64,000 nt of DNA from Pseudonocardia petroleophila (GCF_014235185.1 NZ_CP060131.1:6083501-6147500); one strand, 5' to 3'. Shown: positions 48,479 through 58,039, counted from the first letter of the stretch. Numbers and translations: made by a program. The notes: a model not told the origin generated them from the sequence alone.

Positions 48479-50188
48479 ATGACCATTCAGGAGACACCGC
48501 GCAGCGAGGAGCCCGTCTCGGACGGGCCGGCCTCCGACGTCCTGGCGGCCCCGGCCGCCGACCAGCGCCATCCCGTCGACCGCGTCATCTTCGGCGTCGC
48601 CGCCGTGCTGGTGATCGCGTTCATCGTCTGGGGGGCCTCGTCCACCGACACGCTCAGCGCGGTCGCCTCCACCGTCCTGTCCGGCATCATGAACGCCGGT
48701 GGCTGGGCGTTCGTGCTGGCCGCGAGCGGGTTCGTCGTGTTCGCGCTCTACCTGGCGTTCAGCCGGTTCGGCAAGATCCCGCTCGGCCGCGACGACGAGG
48801 GCCCGGAGTTCCGGACCGTCTCGTGGATCGCGATGATGTTCAGCGCCGGCATGGGCATCGGCCTGATGTTCTACGGCGTGAGCGAGCCGCTGTCGCACTT
48901 CACCTCTCCCCCGCCCGGGACGGTGGCCGCGGGCGACCCGGCGGCGCTCGACGTCGCCATGGCCACCACGCTGTTCCACTGGACGCTGCACCCGTGGGCC
49001 ATCTACGCGGTGGTCGGCCTCGCGATCGCGTACTCGACGTTCCGCCGCGGGCGCCGCCAGCTGATCAGCTCCGCGTTCGCGCCGCTGCTCGGCGAGAAGC
49101 GCACCGAGGGCCCGCTGGGCAAGGCCATCGACATCCTCGCGATCTTCGCGACGCTGTTCGGCTCGGCCGCCTCGCTCGGGCTGGGCGCGCTGCAGATCGG
49201 TGCGGGCCTGCAGATCAACGGCTTCCCCGTCCCCGACGCGATCAAGCCGCTGCTCGTCGGCATCATCGCGGTGCTGACGATCGCGTTCGTCTGCTCCGCC
49301 GTCACCGGCGTCGCCAAGGGCATCCAGTGGCTGTCCAACATCAACATGGTGCTGGCGGGCGTGCTCGCCGTCGTCGTGTTCGTCGGCGGGCCGACCATCC
49401 TCATCCTCAACCTGCTGCCCACCGCGATCGGCGACTACGTCGGCAACCTCTCCGAGATGGCCTCGCGCACCGCGGCCAACGGCGGCGACCCGACGGCCGA
49501 GTGGCTGTCGGGCTGGACCGTCTTCTACTGGGCCTGGTGGATCTCCTGGACGCCGTTCGTCGGCATGTTCATCGCCCGGATCAGCCGCGGGCGCTCGATC
49601 CGCCAGTTCGTCACCGGCGTCATCCTCATCCCGAGCGCGGTGAGCCTCGTCTGGTTCGCGATCTTCGGCGGGGCGGCCATCGACCAGCAGCGCGCGGTCG
49701 ACCCGACCGGCGCCGTGGGCCTGGCGTCCCAGTCGACCGAGGGCCAGCTGTTCGGGCTGCTCGGCTCGATGCCGGGCGGCAGCCTGCTCAGCATCCTCGC
49801 GATGGTGCTCATCGCGATCTTCTTCGTCTCCGGCGCCGACGCCGCGTCGGTGGTCATGGGCACCCTGTCCTCGCGCGGCTCGATCGAGCCCGCGCGCTGG
49901 GTGGTGATCTTCTGGGGCATCGTGATGGGCGGGATCGCCATCATCATGCTGCTGGTCAGCCCCGGCGACGAGGCGCTGCAGGGCATCCAGAACATCACGA
50001 TCATCATGGCCGCGCCGTTCGCGATCGTGATGGTGGCGCTGTGCGTCGCGCTCACCAAGGACCTGCGCGACGACCCCCTGATGCGGCGGGACGTCCGCTC
50101 CCAGGAGGCCGTCGAGCAGGCGGTGGTGTACGGCACCCGGAACTACGGGGACGACTTCCACCTGTCGGTGAAGAAGATCAAGGAGTAG
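48479..50188 (+). CDS. BCCT-family betaine/choline/carnitine transporter
   Basis: This 569-residue protein has 12 membrane helices. The BCCT signature AGMGIGLMFYGVSEPLSHF includes the glycine-rich GMGIG segment seen in Na+-coupled betaine transporters such as BetP. The Trp-rich WTVFYWAWWISWTPFVG forms the aromatic box for quaternary ammonium. N- and C-terminal tails are cytosolic. Start ATG at 48479, 153 bp after the lrp stop. Substrate likely glycine betaine or a related osmolyte. Confidence 0.93.
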   Translation: MTIQETPRSEEPVSDGPASDVLAAPAADQRHPVDRVIFGVAAVLVIAFIVWGASSTDTLSAVASTVLSGIMNAGGWAFVLAASGFVVFALYLAFSRFGKIPLGRDDEGPEFRTVSWIAMMFSAGMGIGLMFYGVSEPLSHFTSPPPGTVAAGDPAALDVAMATTLFHWTLHPWAIYAVVGLAIAYSTFRRGRRQLISSAFAPLLGEKRTEGPLGKAIDILAIFATLFGSAASLGLGALQIGAGLQINGFPVPDAIKPLLVGIIAVLTIAFVCSAVTGVAKGIQWLSNINMVLAGVLAVVVFVGGPTILILNLLPTAIGDYVGNLSEMASRTAANGGDPTAEWLSGWTVFYWAWWISWTPFVGMFIARISRGRSIRQFVTGVILIPSAVSLVWFAIFGGAAIDQQRAVDPTGAVGLASQSTEGQLFGLLGSMPGGSLLSILAMVLIAIFFVSGADAASVVMGTLSSRGSIEPARWVVIFWGIVMGGIAIIMLLVSPGDEALQGIQNITIIMAAPFAIVMVALCVALTKDLRDDPLMRRDVRSQEAVEQAVVYGTRNYGDDFHLSVKKIKE

Positions 50189-51146
50189 GCGCGGTCTCCA
50201 GCACGACCTTGCCGGTGACGCGGCGCTCGTCGATCGTGGCGAGCGCCGCGTCCGCCTTCTCCAGCGGGAACGTCGCGCTGATCAGCGGGTCCAGCGCGCC
50301 GGAGCGCAGGTGCGGCTCCAGGTCGGCCCACTGCTCCGCGACGTAGCCGGGGCGGCCGAGGGCGAACGCGCCCCAGCCGACGCCGACGACGTCGACGTTG
50401 TTGAGCAGCAGCCGGTTCACCTTGACCGTGGGGATGTCCCCCGCGGTGAACCCGACGACCAGCAGCCGGCCCTCGGGGCGCAGGCAGCGCAGGGAGTCGG
50501 TGAAGCGGTCGCCGCCCACCGGGTCGACGACCAGGTCGACGCCGCCGAGCTCCTTGACCGCGTCGCGGAAGCCGTCGGCGAGGACGGTGTGCGTGGCCCC
50601 GGCCGCCCGGGCGACCTCGGCCTTCTCCGGCGTCGACACGACGGCGACCACCTCGGCGCCGAGCGCGGCCGCGAGCTGGACGCACGCGGTGCCGACGCCG
50701 CCCGCCGCGCCCTGCACGAGCACCCGCTGCCCGGCCTCGAGCCGGCCGCGGCGGCGCAGCGCGAACTGCGCGGTGAGGTAGTTCATCGGCAGGCAGGCGC
50801 CCGCGGCGAAGGAGACCTCGTCGGGGAGCGGGAAGACGTGGTCGGCGTGCACGGCCACCACCTCGGCGAACGCGCCGATCGTGGTGAACGCGCAGACGCG
50901 GTCGCCCGCGCTCACCGCGGCCCCCTCCGGGGCCTCGCGCACCACGCCGGCGATCTCCGAGCCGAGCGTGAACGGCGGGTCGGGCTTGTACTGGTAGAGC
51001 CCCTTGCTCTGCAGCACGTCGGGGAAGTTCACGCCCGCCGCGCGCACGTCGACCAGGACCTGGTCGGCCCCGCGCTCCGGCTCGGGGACCTCCCGCACCT
51101 CCACCGCCGCCGGGCCCTCCAGCCGCACCACCTGCACTGCGCGCAC
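50178..51146 (-). CDS. NADPH:quinone oxidoreductase-family protein
   Basis: This 322-residue MDR enzyme begins MRAVQVVRLEGPAAVEVREVPEP and has the GroES-like AAGVNFPDVLQSKGLYQ, GSEIAGVVRE, and Rossmann VQGAAGGVGTACVQLAAALGAEVVAV. These features fit QorA-type zinc-free NADPH quinone reductases. Its 3' end overlaps the convergent BCCT gene by 11 bp. A role in detoxifying quinones or enones from aromatic catabolism is possible. Confidence 0.9.
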   Translation of the reverse strand: MRAVQVVRLEGPAAVEVREVPEPERGADQVLVDVRAAGVNFPDVLQSKGLYQYKPDPPFTLGSEIAGVVREAPEGAAVSAGDRVCAFTTIGAFAEVVAVHADHVFPLPDEVSFAAGACLPMNYLTAQFALRRRGRLEAGQRVLVQGAAGGVGTACVQLAAALGAEVVAVVSTPEKAEVARAAGATHTVLADGFRDAVKELGGVDLVVDPVGGDRFTDSLRCLRPEGRLLVVGFTAGDIPTVKVNRLLLNNVDVVGVGWGAFALGRPGYVAEQWADLEPHLRSGALDPLISATFPLEKADAALATIDERRVTGKVVLETAPTP

Positions 51147-51208
51147 GCGCCACCTCCGCTTCGTCGTCGACGGTCATCCTGCACCGGGAGCGGGCGGCGG
51201 CGCAGGGC

Positions 51209-51511
51209 TCAGGCGGGGACGCCGTCGCCGTAATGCGCGGAGTGGCGGCTGCGGGTCAGCTCCTCCACCAGGGTCGTCAGCCAGCCGTCGACGCGCTGCT
51301 GGACGCGCTCGAGCCCGTCGAGCTCGCAGGCGAGGTCCAGCGCGTCCCCTCCGCCGCCGTCGAGGGCCCGGCGCAGGTCGCCCCGCACGCGCTCGATCCG
51401 GGCGCGGCAGCCGTCGGCGGTCTCGACGTGGGCGTCGAGGCGGGTGCGCTGGTCGTCGGAGATCCCGGACGGGACCGAGGCGACGAGCTGCTCGAGGCGG
51501 TGTGGGTGCAC
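51209..51511 (-). CDS. small helical protein of unknown function
   Basis: This 100-residue protein starts at GTG with GGGGAGA 4 nt upstream; the frame upstream of that point looks non-coding. It is helical, with LEQLVASVPSGISDDQRTRL and a C-terminal LTTLVEELTRSRHS. It contains two Cys. No family recognised. Next to a divergent methyltransferase gene. Confidence 0.6.
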   Translation of the reverse strand: MHPHRLEQLVASVPSGISDDQRTRLDAHVETADGCRARIERVRGDLRRALDGGGGDALDLACELDGLERVQQRVDGWLTTLVEELTRSRHSAHYGDGVPA

Positions 51512-51580
51512 GGATCTCCCCCTGCTGTGATCGTGGTCACCGACGACGCTAGATCGCCCGGGCTGTTCACGGAAGGCCCC

Positions 51581-51586
51581 TACGGT
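51581..51586 (+). promoter_or_regulatory. -10 box TACGGT for leaderless methyltransferase mRNA
   Basis: TACGGT is followed by 7 nt and the GTG start at 51594; no ribosome binding site in between. Confidence 0.45.
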
Positions 51587-51593
51587 CACCGGC

Positions 51594-52172
51594 GTGGCGT
51601 ACCTCGGCGACACCGCCCTGTTCCTGCGCGAGTTCGCCCGCGACCCGCTGCACACCGCGGCGGTGGCCCCCAGCTCGTCCGCGCTGGCCACGGCCATGGT
51701 CGCGGCCGTCCCGGCGGGGGCGACGGTCGTCGAGCTCGGGCCCGGCACCGGCGCGTTCACCCGCGCGCTGCGGGAACGGGCCCCCGCGCGGCACCTCGCC
51801 GTCGAGCTCAACCCGCGCTGGGCGACGCTGATCACGCAGCGGCACCCCGACGTCGACGTGGCCGTCGCCGACGCCCGCACGCTGCCCGCGCTGCTCGCGG
51901 AGCGGGGGATCCCGCAGGTGGACGCCGTGGTCAGCGGCCTGCCGTGGGTCGCGTTCGCCGACGGCTCGCTGCACCGGGTGATCGCCGACGCCCTCGCCCC
52001 CACCGGCGTGTTCACCCAGTTCGCCTACTCCGCCACGCGCTGGGCGCCGCCCGCCCGCCGGCAGCTCGCCGACCTCCGGACCCACTTCGCCCAGGTCGTG
52101 ACCACGCCGGTCGTCTGGCGGAACCTGCCGCCCGCCGTGGTCCGCGAGGCACGCACGCCGGTGCGCCGCTGA
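51594..52172 (+). CDS. SAM-dependent methyltransferase (phospholipid N-methyltransferase-like)
   Basis: This 192-residue class I methyltransferase has the N-terminal FLREFARDPLHTAAVAPSSSALA and SAM motif I VVELGPGTGAFTRAL, then acidic AVELNPRWA, motif IV ADARTLP and VVSGLPWV. The start region and motif IV resemble PmtA-type phosphatidylethanolamine methyltransferases and KsgA relatives. It lacks a membrane anchor. Substrate not certain. Confidence 0.82.
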   Translation: MAYLGDTALFLREFARDPLHTAAVAPSSSALATAMVAAVPAGATVVELGPGTGAFTRALRERAPARHLAVELNPRWATLITQRHPDVDVAVADARTLPALLAERGIPQVDAVVSGLPWVAFADGSLHRVIADALAPTGVFTQFAYSATRWAPPARRQLADLRTHFAQVVTTPVVWRNLPPAVVREARTPVRR

Positions 52173-52215
52173 GTCACCCCACCCCCGTCGATCGCCGCGA
52201 TCGGGCAGTGCCAAG

Positions 52216-53883
52216 GTGGGTCGAGTGCGACTCGTATTCGGCCCGGAGGACGTGGAGGTCTACGCCGCTGCCCGCGACCGGCTGCGGCTGCACATCGTCG
52301 CCTGGGCCCGGCGCCGGGGCATCGAGGTGGAGCCCGCGCTCGTCGCCGCCGCGCTGGACCACAAGCACGGCGTCGACGGCCGGCTGGCGCACTGGACCCG
52401 CGCCCACGTGGCCGACGCGCTCGCCGTCTGGTTCCCCCGCACGGTGGCGCTGCGCGACGACGACCGCGACGCCGTCCCCGTCGCCCTGCACGCGCTGATC
52501 GGGTTCCTCGCCGAGCACGACTGGCTCGACTCCCGCTCGGCCCCGGCCGCCGAGCTGCACGCCCAGGTCGACGGCTCCACCCCCGCCCTGCACGACGCGC
52601 TCGACGACGAGCGCAACCACGACCTCGGCACGTTCTGGGCCGTGCAGATGCTGCGCCACGGCGTGCCGACCGGTGACGCGGCCGCGGTCACCCGGTTCCT
52701 GGAGCGGGTCGACCGCGGGGAGCTGGAGATCGACCGGGCCGCGCTCGCGGAGATCACCAGCCGCCAGCGGGTCCCCGAGCAGTCCCCTCCTCCCCCGCTG
52801 CTGCCGGTGATCCTGCCCGGGGCGGCGCACCTGCTGGCCGCGGCCGACTCGTCGGTGGCGCTGTCGCGGCTGCGCGCGTTCACCCGCTGGGTGCGGGCCG
52901 GGCGCGCGGTCACCCGCGAGGGGCACCTGCTGCTCGGCGACGCCCGGTCGGTGGCCGAGCAGCTCGACCTCGACCACTTCTCCCGCGCCCGCGCCCGCAC
53001 CAGCGACGACCTGCCCGAGATCACGCTGCTGCTGACCTGGGCGAAGCAGGCCCGGCTGGTGCGGATCGTCAACGGGCGGCTGGTGCAGGTCAAGAGCGCG
53101 GCCCCGCTGCTGAGCCGGCCGATCGAGATGTGGCGGCGCGCGTTCGAGGCCGTCGGGCGGATCGGTGAGCACTTCGGCGGCAGCAACGTGTTCGGGGCCC
53201 CGTCGCTGTTCGGGATGAGCCTGGGCGAGGCGCTGCCGCTGCTGCTGCACCAGCTCTACGCGGCGGGCGGCGACCCGATCCCGGTCGAGCGCTTCCACCG
53301 GGCCGTGCGCGAGACCGTCAACCGGCGGATGGGGTGCGTGGTCGACGACCTCGCCGGCGACGTCGAGCAGCGGCTGTGGCGCCGCGACGTCACCGCACTG
53401 CTCGACGCACTGGAGCTGCTCGGCGCCGTGCACCTCTCGGAGAGCCTCGACACCGACGACCACGAGGAGCTCGCCGAGCTCGCCGGCCGCGACGACCCGG
53501 ACCCGACGTGGGTGGAGCTCACGCCGATCGGGCTGTGGGCGGTGCACGAGATGCTCGTCGACTCCGGGGTGCACGTGCCGGTGGTCGGCGAGCTGGCCGA
53601 CGAGGACGTCGAGTACGTGTGCGTCCGGATGGCCCGTGCGCGCCCCGAGGTGGCCGACGCCGAGCTGGCCGCGTGGGTCGCCGCCCGTCCGGGGCGGGCC
53701 GCCGCGCAGGAGCTCCTGCGCTTCCTCAACCGGGTGGAGGAGCCGCGGCACCGGGAGCTGGCGCTGCGCGCGCTGGCCCGCACCGGCAGCCCGGCCCGCG
53801 AGCGCAGCAGGCGCGCGCACCGGCCGGTCGCGACCGGGGCCCAGCCGCGGGTGGAGTGCGACGCGCGGGCGCGGCGGCCCTGA
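52216..53883 (+). CDS. large hypothetical protein
   Basis: These 555 residues have no domain that I recognise. They are mostly helical, Ala/Arg/Leu-rich, with winged-helix-like segments in the second half (PEITLLLTWAKQARLVRIVNGRLVQVK; VTALLDALELLGAVHLSES). Ends with a basic disordered tail. GTG 52225 (two codons of the same frame later) is an alternative start with AAGGTGG upstream. Similar large proteins occur singly in actinobacterial genomes. Downstream gene is convergent. Confidence 0.7.
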   Translation: MGRVRLVFGPEDVEVYAAARDRLRLHIVAWARRRGIEVEPALVAAALDHKHGVDGRLAHWTRAHVADALAVWFPRTVALRDDDRDAVPVALHALIGFLAEHDWLDSRSAPAAELHAQVDGSTPALHDALDDERNHDLGTFWAVQMLRHGVPTGDAAAVTRFLERVDRGELEIDRAALAEITSRQRVPEQSPPPPLLPVILPGAAHLLAAADSSVALSRLRAFTRWVRAGRAVTREGHLLLGDARSVAEQLDLDHFSRARARTSDDLPEITLLLTWAKQARLVRIVNGRLVQVKSAAPLLSRPIEMWRRAFEAVGRIGEHFGGSNVFGAPSLFGMSLGEALPLLLHQLYAAGGDPIPVERFHRAVRETVNRRMGCVVDDLAGDVEQRLWRRDVTALLDALELLGAVHLSESLDTDDHEELAELAGRDDPDPTWVELTPIGLWAVHEMLVDSGVHVPVVGELADEDVEYVCVRMARARPEVADAELAAWVAARPGRAAAQELLRFLNRVEEPRHRELALRALARTGSPARERSRRAHRPVATGAQPRVECDARARRP

Positions 53884-53904
53884 TCCCCTGCCCGGTGTGC
53901 CGGG

Positions 53905-55470
53905 TCAGCGACGCTCGGCGGGGCGCCGGGTCCGACGCCGCCAGAGCGTGAGGGCCCAGACCCCGTAGACGCCGAGCGTGGCGACGACGATCGCCGTGCC
54001 CGACTCCGCGAGCCCCAGCCCGAGCGCCACCAGGAGCACCGCGACCAGCACGACCGGCAGCGTGAGGACGAGCAGCGTCGTGGTGCGGCCGGAGCCCCAG
54101 CGGCGCGGGCGCAGCGCACCGGCCGTCAGCGTGCCGAACAGGGTGCCGCTGAGCGTCCAGAACAGCAGGCCGGTCTCGAAGGAGACGTTCTCCAGCACCA
54201 GGAAGTGCGCCACCGCCCCGAGCAGCAGCGCCGTGGCCAGCAGCGCGCGCCGGGGGCGCGGCGGTGGGGTCGCCTCGGCGGGTTCCGGGGCCGGCCACGG
54301 GGCGTCGGGGCCGGGACCCTGCCCGGGTCCGGAGGCCGGACGGCTCTGGAGGGGACGGCTCTGGGGCGGGAGGCTCTGGGGCGGGAGGCCGGGCGCCGGA
54401 CCGTTCGCGACCGGACGGTACGGGGCCGAACGGTCCGGCCCGCCGTCGCTCGCCGGCCGACCGTCCGGGATCCGGCCGTCGGGGACCCGGCTGTCGGGGG
54501 CCCGGCTGTCGGGGGCCCGGCTGTCGGGGGCCCGGCTGTCGGGGGCCCGGCCGTCGGGGGCCCGGCCGTCGGGGCGCGGGAAGGAGGCCGGGGCCGGGTG
54601 CTGCGCGCCCGCCGGCACGGGCACCGTCGCGGGATCCGGGACGCGCTCGGGGTCGAGTGCGGCGCGGGCGTCGGCGGCGAGCTCCCCCGCGGTGGGGTAC
54701 CGCTGCGCCGGGTCCTTCGCCATCGCCCGCGCCACGACGGCGTCGAGCCCGGGCGGGGCGCCGTGCTCGGACGGGCGCGGCGGGGCGTCGCGCACGTGGG
54801 CGTTCATCAGCGCGGCGGGCTCGCGGTCCGGGAACGGGCGGCGCCCGGTCAGCGACTCGAAGAGCAGACAGCCCAGCGCGTAGACGTCGGAGCGGCCGTC
54901 GACGTCGAGACCGCCGAACCGCTCGGGCGCCATGTAGTCGAGCGTGCCGACGGTGGCACCGCTGGCCGTCAGCGACCCGCCCGAGGTCTGCCGGGCGATG
55001 CCGAAGTCGCCGAGGTAGGCGAACCGGGGCGTGCTCGGGCGGTCGCGGGTGAGGAACACGTTGGCGGGCTTGACGTCGCGGTGCACCAGCCCGGCCTCGT
55101 GCGCGGCGTCGAGCGCGCTCGCGACCTGCCCGATCATCACGACGGCGGACTCGGCGTCGAGGGGGCCGGAGCCGGACAGGACGGCGGCGAGGTCGTCGCC
55201 GTCGACGAAGCGCATGTCGAGGAACAGCTGCCCGTCGATCTCGCCGTGCTTGTGGATCGGGACGACGTGCGGGTCGGTGAGCTGCGCCGCCACCAGCGCC
55301 TCCCGGCGGAACCGCTGCCGGTACTCGGGATCGGCGGACAGGTCGGCGGTGAGCACCTTGAGGGCGACCGTGCGGGCGAGGTCGGTGTCGAAGGCGCGGA
55401 AGACCCGGCCCATGCCGCCCTGCCCGAGCAGACCGTCGAGCCGGTAGGGACCGAACATCTCCGACGCCAC
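53905..55470 (-). CDS. PknB-type serine/threonine protein kinase with repeat linker and membrane C-terminus
   Basis: These 521 residues carry a kinase domain at about 5-275 with LLGQGGMGRVFRA, the ATP Lys in VALKVL, HRDVKPANV catalytic loop, DFG in YLGDFGIA and APERFGG. A long Pro-rich linker has A-P-D-S-R repeats encoded by 15-bp tandem DNA repeats. Then come four membrane segments. No PASTA or extracellular sensor. GTG or the ATG four codons in. Paralogue lies at 56442 with the alpha/beta hydrolase gene between. Acts at the cytosolic membrane face. Confidence 0.92.
   Translation of the reverse strand: MASEMFGPYRLDGLLGQGGMGRVFRAFDTDLARTVALKVLTADLSADPEYRQRFRREALVAAQLTDPHVVPIHKHGEIDGQLFLDMRFVDGDDLAAVLSGSGPLDAESAVVMIGQVASALDAAHEAGLVHRDVKPANVFLTRDRPSTPRFAYLGDFGIARQTSGGSLTASGATVGTLDYMAPERFGGLDVDGRSDVYALGCLLFESLTGRRPFPDREPAALMNAHVRDAPPRPSEHGAPPGLDAVVARAMAKDPAQRYPTAGELAADARAALDPERVPDPATVPVPAGAQHPAPASFPRPDGRAPDGRAPDSRAPDSRAPDSRAPDSRVPDGRIPDGRPASDGGPDRSAPYRPVANGPAPGLPPQSLPPQSRPLQSRPASGPGQGPGPDAPWPAPEPAEATPPPRPRRALLATALLLGAVAHFLVLENVSFETGLLFWTLSGTLFGTLTAGALRPRRWGSGRTTTLLVLTLPVVLVAVLLVALGLGLAESGTAIVVATLGVYGVWALTLWRRRTRRPAERR
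54476..54580. repeat. 15-bp tandem repeat, seven copies, in a kinase linker
   Basis: Units of CTGTCGGGGGCCCGG with CCGTC variants run head to tail. On the coding strand each unit gives A-P-D-S/G-R, forming the disordered linker between kinase and membrane parts. The number of copies is likely to vary between strains. Confidence 0.9.
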
Positions 55471-55528
55471 CCAGCCTCCGTCCCCGAACCGCCCGGTGAG
55501 CCTACCCGCGCGGGTGCATGATGGCCGG

Positions 55529-56521
55529 ATGTCGCGGATCGATCACGGCTTCCCCGTCGGCGGCGACGAGTGCGCGGCGTGGCTCTACCGCCCCGACCCC
55601 GACCCCGACCGCGCCGACGGCCCCGTCCCCGCCGTGGTCCTCGCCCACGGTTTCGGGATGACCCGCGACTGCCGCCTCGACGCCTGGGCGCGGCGGTTCG
55701 CCGCGGCCGGGTTCGCCGCGCTGGTGTTCGACTACCGCGGCTTCGGCGACTCCGGCGGCCGGCACCGGCAGGTCCTCGACATCGCCGCGCAGCGGGCCGA
55801 CTGGCGGGCCGCCGTCGCGCACGTGCGGGCCACCGACGGGATCGACCCCGACCGCGTCGCGCTGTGGGGCACCTCCTTCAGCGGCGGGCACGTGCTGTCG
55901 GTCGCCGCGGACGACCCGCGGCTGGCCGCCGTCGTCGCGCAGGTGCCCTTCGTCGACGGCCCGGCGCTGCTGCGCGGCGCCCGGCGCGGGCCCCGCGAGC
56001 CCGGCGCGCTCGCGGCCCGGGTCCGGCACACCGCCCGGCTCGTCGGGGCCGCGCTGGGCGACGAGGTGCGCGGCCGGCTCGGGCGCGCCCCGCTGCTGGT
56101 GCCGGTGGCGGGCGAGGTGGGCAGCGGCGCGGTGATCGCCGGGCCCGGCGCGGAGCGCGCGATCCGCCACCTCGTGCCCGACGGCGTGGCGTGGCGCAAC
56201 GAGGTGGCGGCGCGGATCGCGCTGCGCGTGCCGCTGGACCGGCCGGGACGGCGGGCGTCGCAGATCCGGTGCCCGCTGCTGGTCGCGGTGTGCGACGGCG
56301 ACACCGTGACCCCGCCGGGGCCGGCGCTCGCGGTGGCGGCCGCCGCCCCGCGCGGCGAGGCCGTCCGGCACGCGTTCTCGCACTTCGAGGCCTACGTCGG
56401 AGCCGGGTTCGAGGCGCTGTGCGCCCAGGAGGTGGAGTTCCTCAGCCGCCACCTGCGCGCGCCGGGCGGGACCACAGCGACACCGCCCACAGCCCGTAGA
56501 CCACCAGCGCCACCACCGTGA
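55529..56521 (+). CDS. alpha/beta hydrolase
   Basis: This 330-residue protein has AVVLAHGFGMTRD (oxyanion), FDYRGFGDSGG, nucleophile Ser in ALWGTSFSGGHV, acid in VCDGDTVTP and a His in AFSHFEAY. It resembles the DUF1749/dienelactone or xaa-pro-like hydrolases; substrate unknown. It is flanked by two kinase paralogues on the other strand. The last 26 codons are Pro/Ala-rich and overlap antisense the 3' end of the downstream kinase by 80 bp. Confidence 0.88.
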   Translation: MSRIDHGFPVGGDECAAWLYRPDPDPDRADGPVPAVVLAHGFGMTRDCRLDAWARRFAAAGFAALVFDYRGFGDSGGRHRQVLDIAAQRADWRAAVAHVRATDGIDPDRVALWGTSFSGGHVLSVAADDPRLAAVVAQVPFVDGPALLRGARRGPREPGALAARVRHTARLVGAALGDEVRGRLGRAPLLVPVAGEVGSGAVIAGPGAERAIRHLVPDGVAWRNEVAARIALRVPLDRPGRRASQIRCPLLVAVCDGDTVTPPGPALAVAAAAPRGEAVRHAFSHFEAYVGAGFEALCAQEVEFLSRHLRAPGGTTATPPTARRPPAPPP

Positions 56522-57986
56522 AGACGATGCCGGCCGCGGCGTTGTCGGGGGTGTCGCTGGAGTAGCCGGTGGGCAGCGCGCCGAGCACGAGGGCCAGGAA
56601 CACGGCGGCCGCCACCAGCGGGACCGCGACGACCACCAGCGCCACCCGCCGCCCCCCGCCCCAGGACGGCCTGCGCCGGTTGTCCACGGCGAGCGTGCCG
56701 AACACGATCCCGGACAGCCACATCATCACGAGGATCCCGTTGAGCTCGAACGTGGCCAGCACCAGCAGGTGCAGCAGCGCGCCTGCGCCGATCCCGAGGA
56801 TCCCGGCCGTCGAGGGCGCCCGGCGGCGGGCGGGCTCCAGCGGTCGTGAGAGCCCGGCCGGGGCCGAGAACCCGACCCGGTGGACCGAGCCCAGCGCGTC
56901 GCCGGACCGCACCACCGACCCCGGGCCGACGCCCGGGACGACCAGCAGCCCGGCCTGCGGGTCGGCCACCGGCCGGCTCTGCCCGTCGCGCATCCGGACG
57001 ACCATCACGACGGTGCCGGCGACGTAGGGCTGCCCCGGTGCGACCAGCCACCGCTCGACCTGCCCCACCCCCTCCGGCACGTCGAGGCGCAGGGGCTCGG
57101 TGCCGTGGGCGACGGGCGCCGCCTTCTCCAGCGGCACCACGGGCGGGGCCGCGGGCACGTGGCCCGACAGCGCCGCCCGGGCGGCGCCCGCCAGCGCCCC
57201 GGCGGTGGCGTGGCGCTGCGCGGGGTCCTTGGCCATGCCGCGGGCGACGACCGCGTCCAGGCCCGCGGGCACCGGGTGCGTCGCCGACGGCCGGGGCGGC
57301 GCGAGGTTGAGGTGGGCGTTCATCAGGGCCGGCAGCTCGTCGCCGGCGAACGGCTTGCGGGCGGTCAGCGCCTCGTGCAGCAGGCAGGCGAGCGCGTAGA
57401 CGTCGGCACGGGCGTCGACCTCGCGGCCGAGGAACCGCTCGGGCGCCATGTAGTCGAGGGTGCCGAGCGTCGTGCCGGTGGCGGTGAGCGTCGACGACGA
57501 CGCGCTCCGCGCGATCCCGAAGTCGCCGAGGTAGGCGAAGCGCGGCCCGCCGGGGCGGCCGCGGGTGAGGAACACGTTGGCCGGCTTCACGTCGCGGTGC
57601 ACCAGCCCGGCCTCGTGCGCGGCGTCCAGCGCGCTCGCGACCTGCTCCACCACGCGGACGGCCGACTCGGCGTCGAGCGGGCCGTCGCGGCGCAGGACCT
57701 TCGACAGGTCGTCGCCGTCGACGAGGCGCATGTCCAGGAACAGCTGCCCGTCGATCTCGCCGTGGCGGTGGATCGGGACGACGTGCGGGTCGGTCAGCTG
57801 CGAGGCGACCTTGGCCTCGCGGCGGAAGCGCTGCCGGTACTCCGGGTCGGCGGACAGGGCGGCGGGCAGCACCTTGAGCGCGACGGGCCGGTCCTGGTCG
57901 GTGTCGAACGCGCGGTAGACGCGGCCCATCCCGCCCTGCCCGAGCAGCCCGTCGAGCCGGTAGGGCCCGAACATCTCCTCCGTCAC
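56442..57986 (-). CDS. PknB-type serine/threonine protein kinase (second copy)
   Basis: These 514 residues begin MFGPYRLDGLLGQGGMGRVYRAFDTD, as does copy 1, with HRDVKPANVFL, YLGDFGIARS and APERFLG. The linker differs: instead of Pro repeats it has a beta-rich domain at about 300-380 (VERWLVAPGQPYVAGTVVMVVRM, PGVGPGSVVRSGD) resembling a biotinyl/lipoyl-like fold, then membrane segments and VYGLWAVSLW. The kinase domains look recently duplicated. GTG or ATG start. Probably two sensors with different accessory parts. Confidence 0.92.
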   Translation of the reverse strand: MTEEMFGPYRLDGLLGQGGMGRVYRAFDTDQDRPVALKVLPAALSADPEYRQRFRREAKVASQLTDPHVVPIHRHGEIDGQLFLDMRLVDGDDLSKVLRRDGPLDAESAVRVVEQVASALDAAHEAGLVHRDVKPANVFLTRGRPGGPRFAYLGDFGIARSASSSTLTATGTTLGTLDYMAPERFLGREVDARADVYALACLLHEALTARKPFAGDELPALMNAHLNLAPPRPSATHPVPAGLDAVVARGMAKDPAQRHATAGALAGAARAALSGHVPAAPPVVPLEKAAPVAHGTEPLRLDVPEGVGQVERWLVAPGQPYVAGTVVMVVRMRDGQSRPVADPQAGLLVVPGVGPGSVVRSGDALGSVHRVGFSAPAGLSRPLEPARRRAPSTAGILGIGAGALLHLLVLATFELNGILVMMWLSGIVFGTLAVDNRRRPSWGGGRRVALVVVAVPLVAAAVFLALVLGALPTGYSSDTPDNAAAGIVFTVVALVVYGLWAVSLWSRPARAGGG

Positions 57987-58039
57987 GCGACGAGACTAGA
58001 GGGGCGCCCCGGGAGGTCGCCCGGACGCGCCGCCGGGCC

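Noticed and set aside
54476..54580. CRISPR array
   Set aside because: Repeats are 15 bp, contiguous without spacers, and code in frame for a kinase linker.
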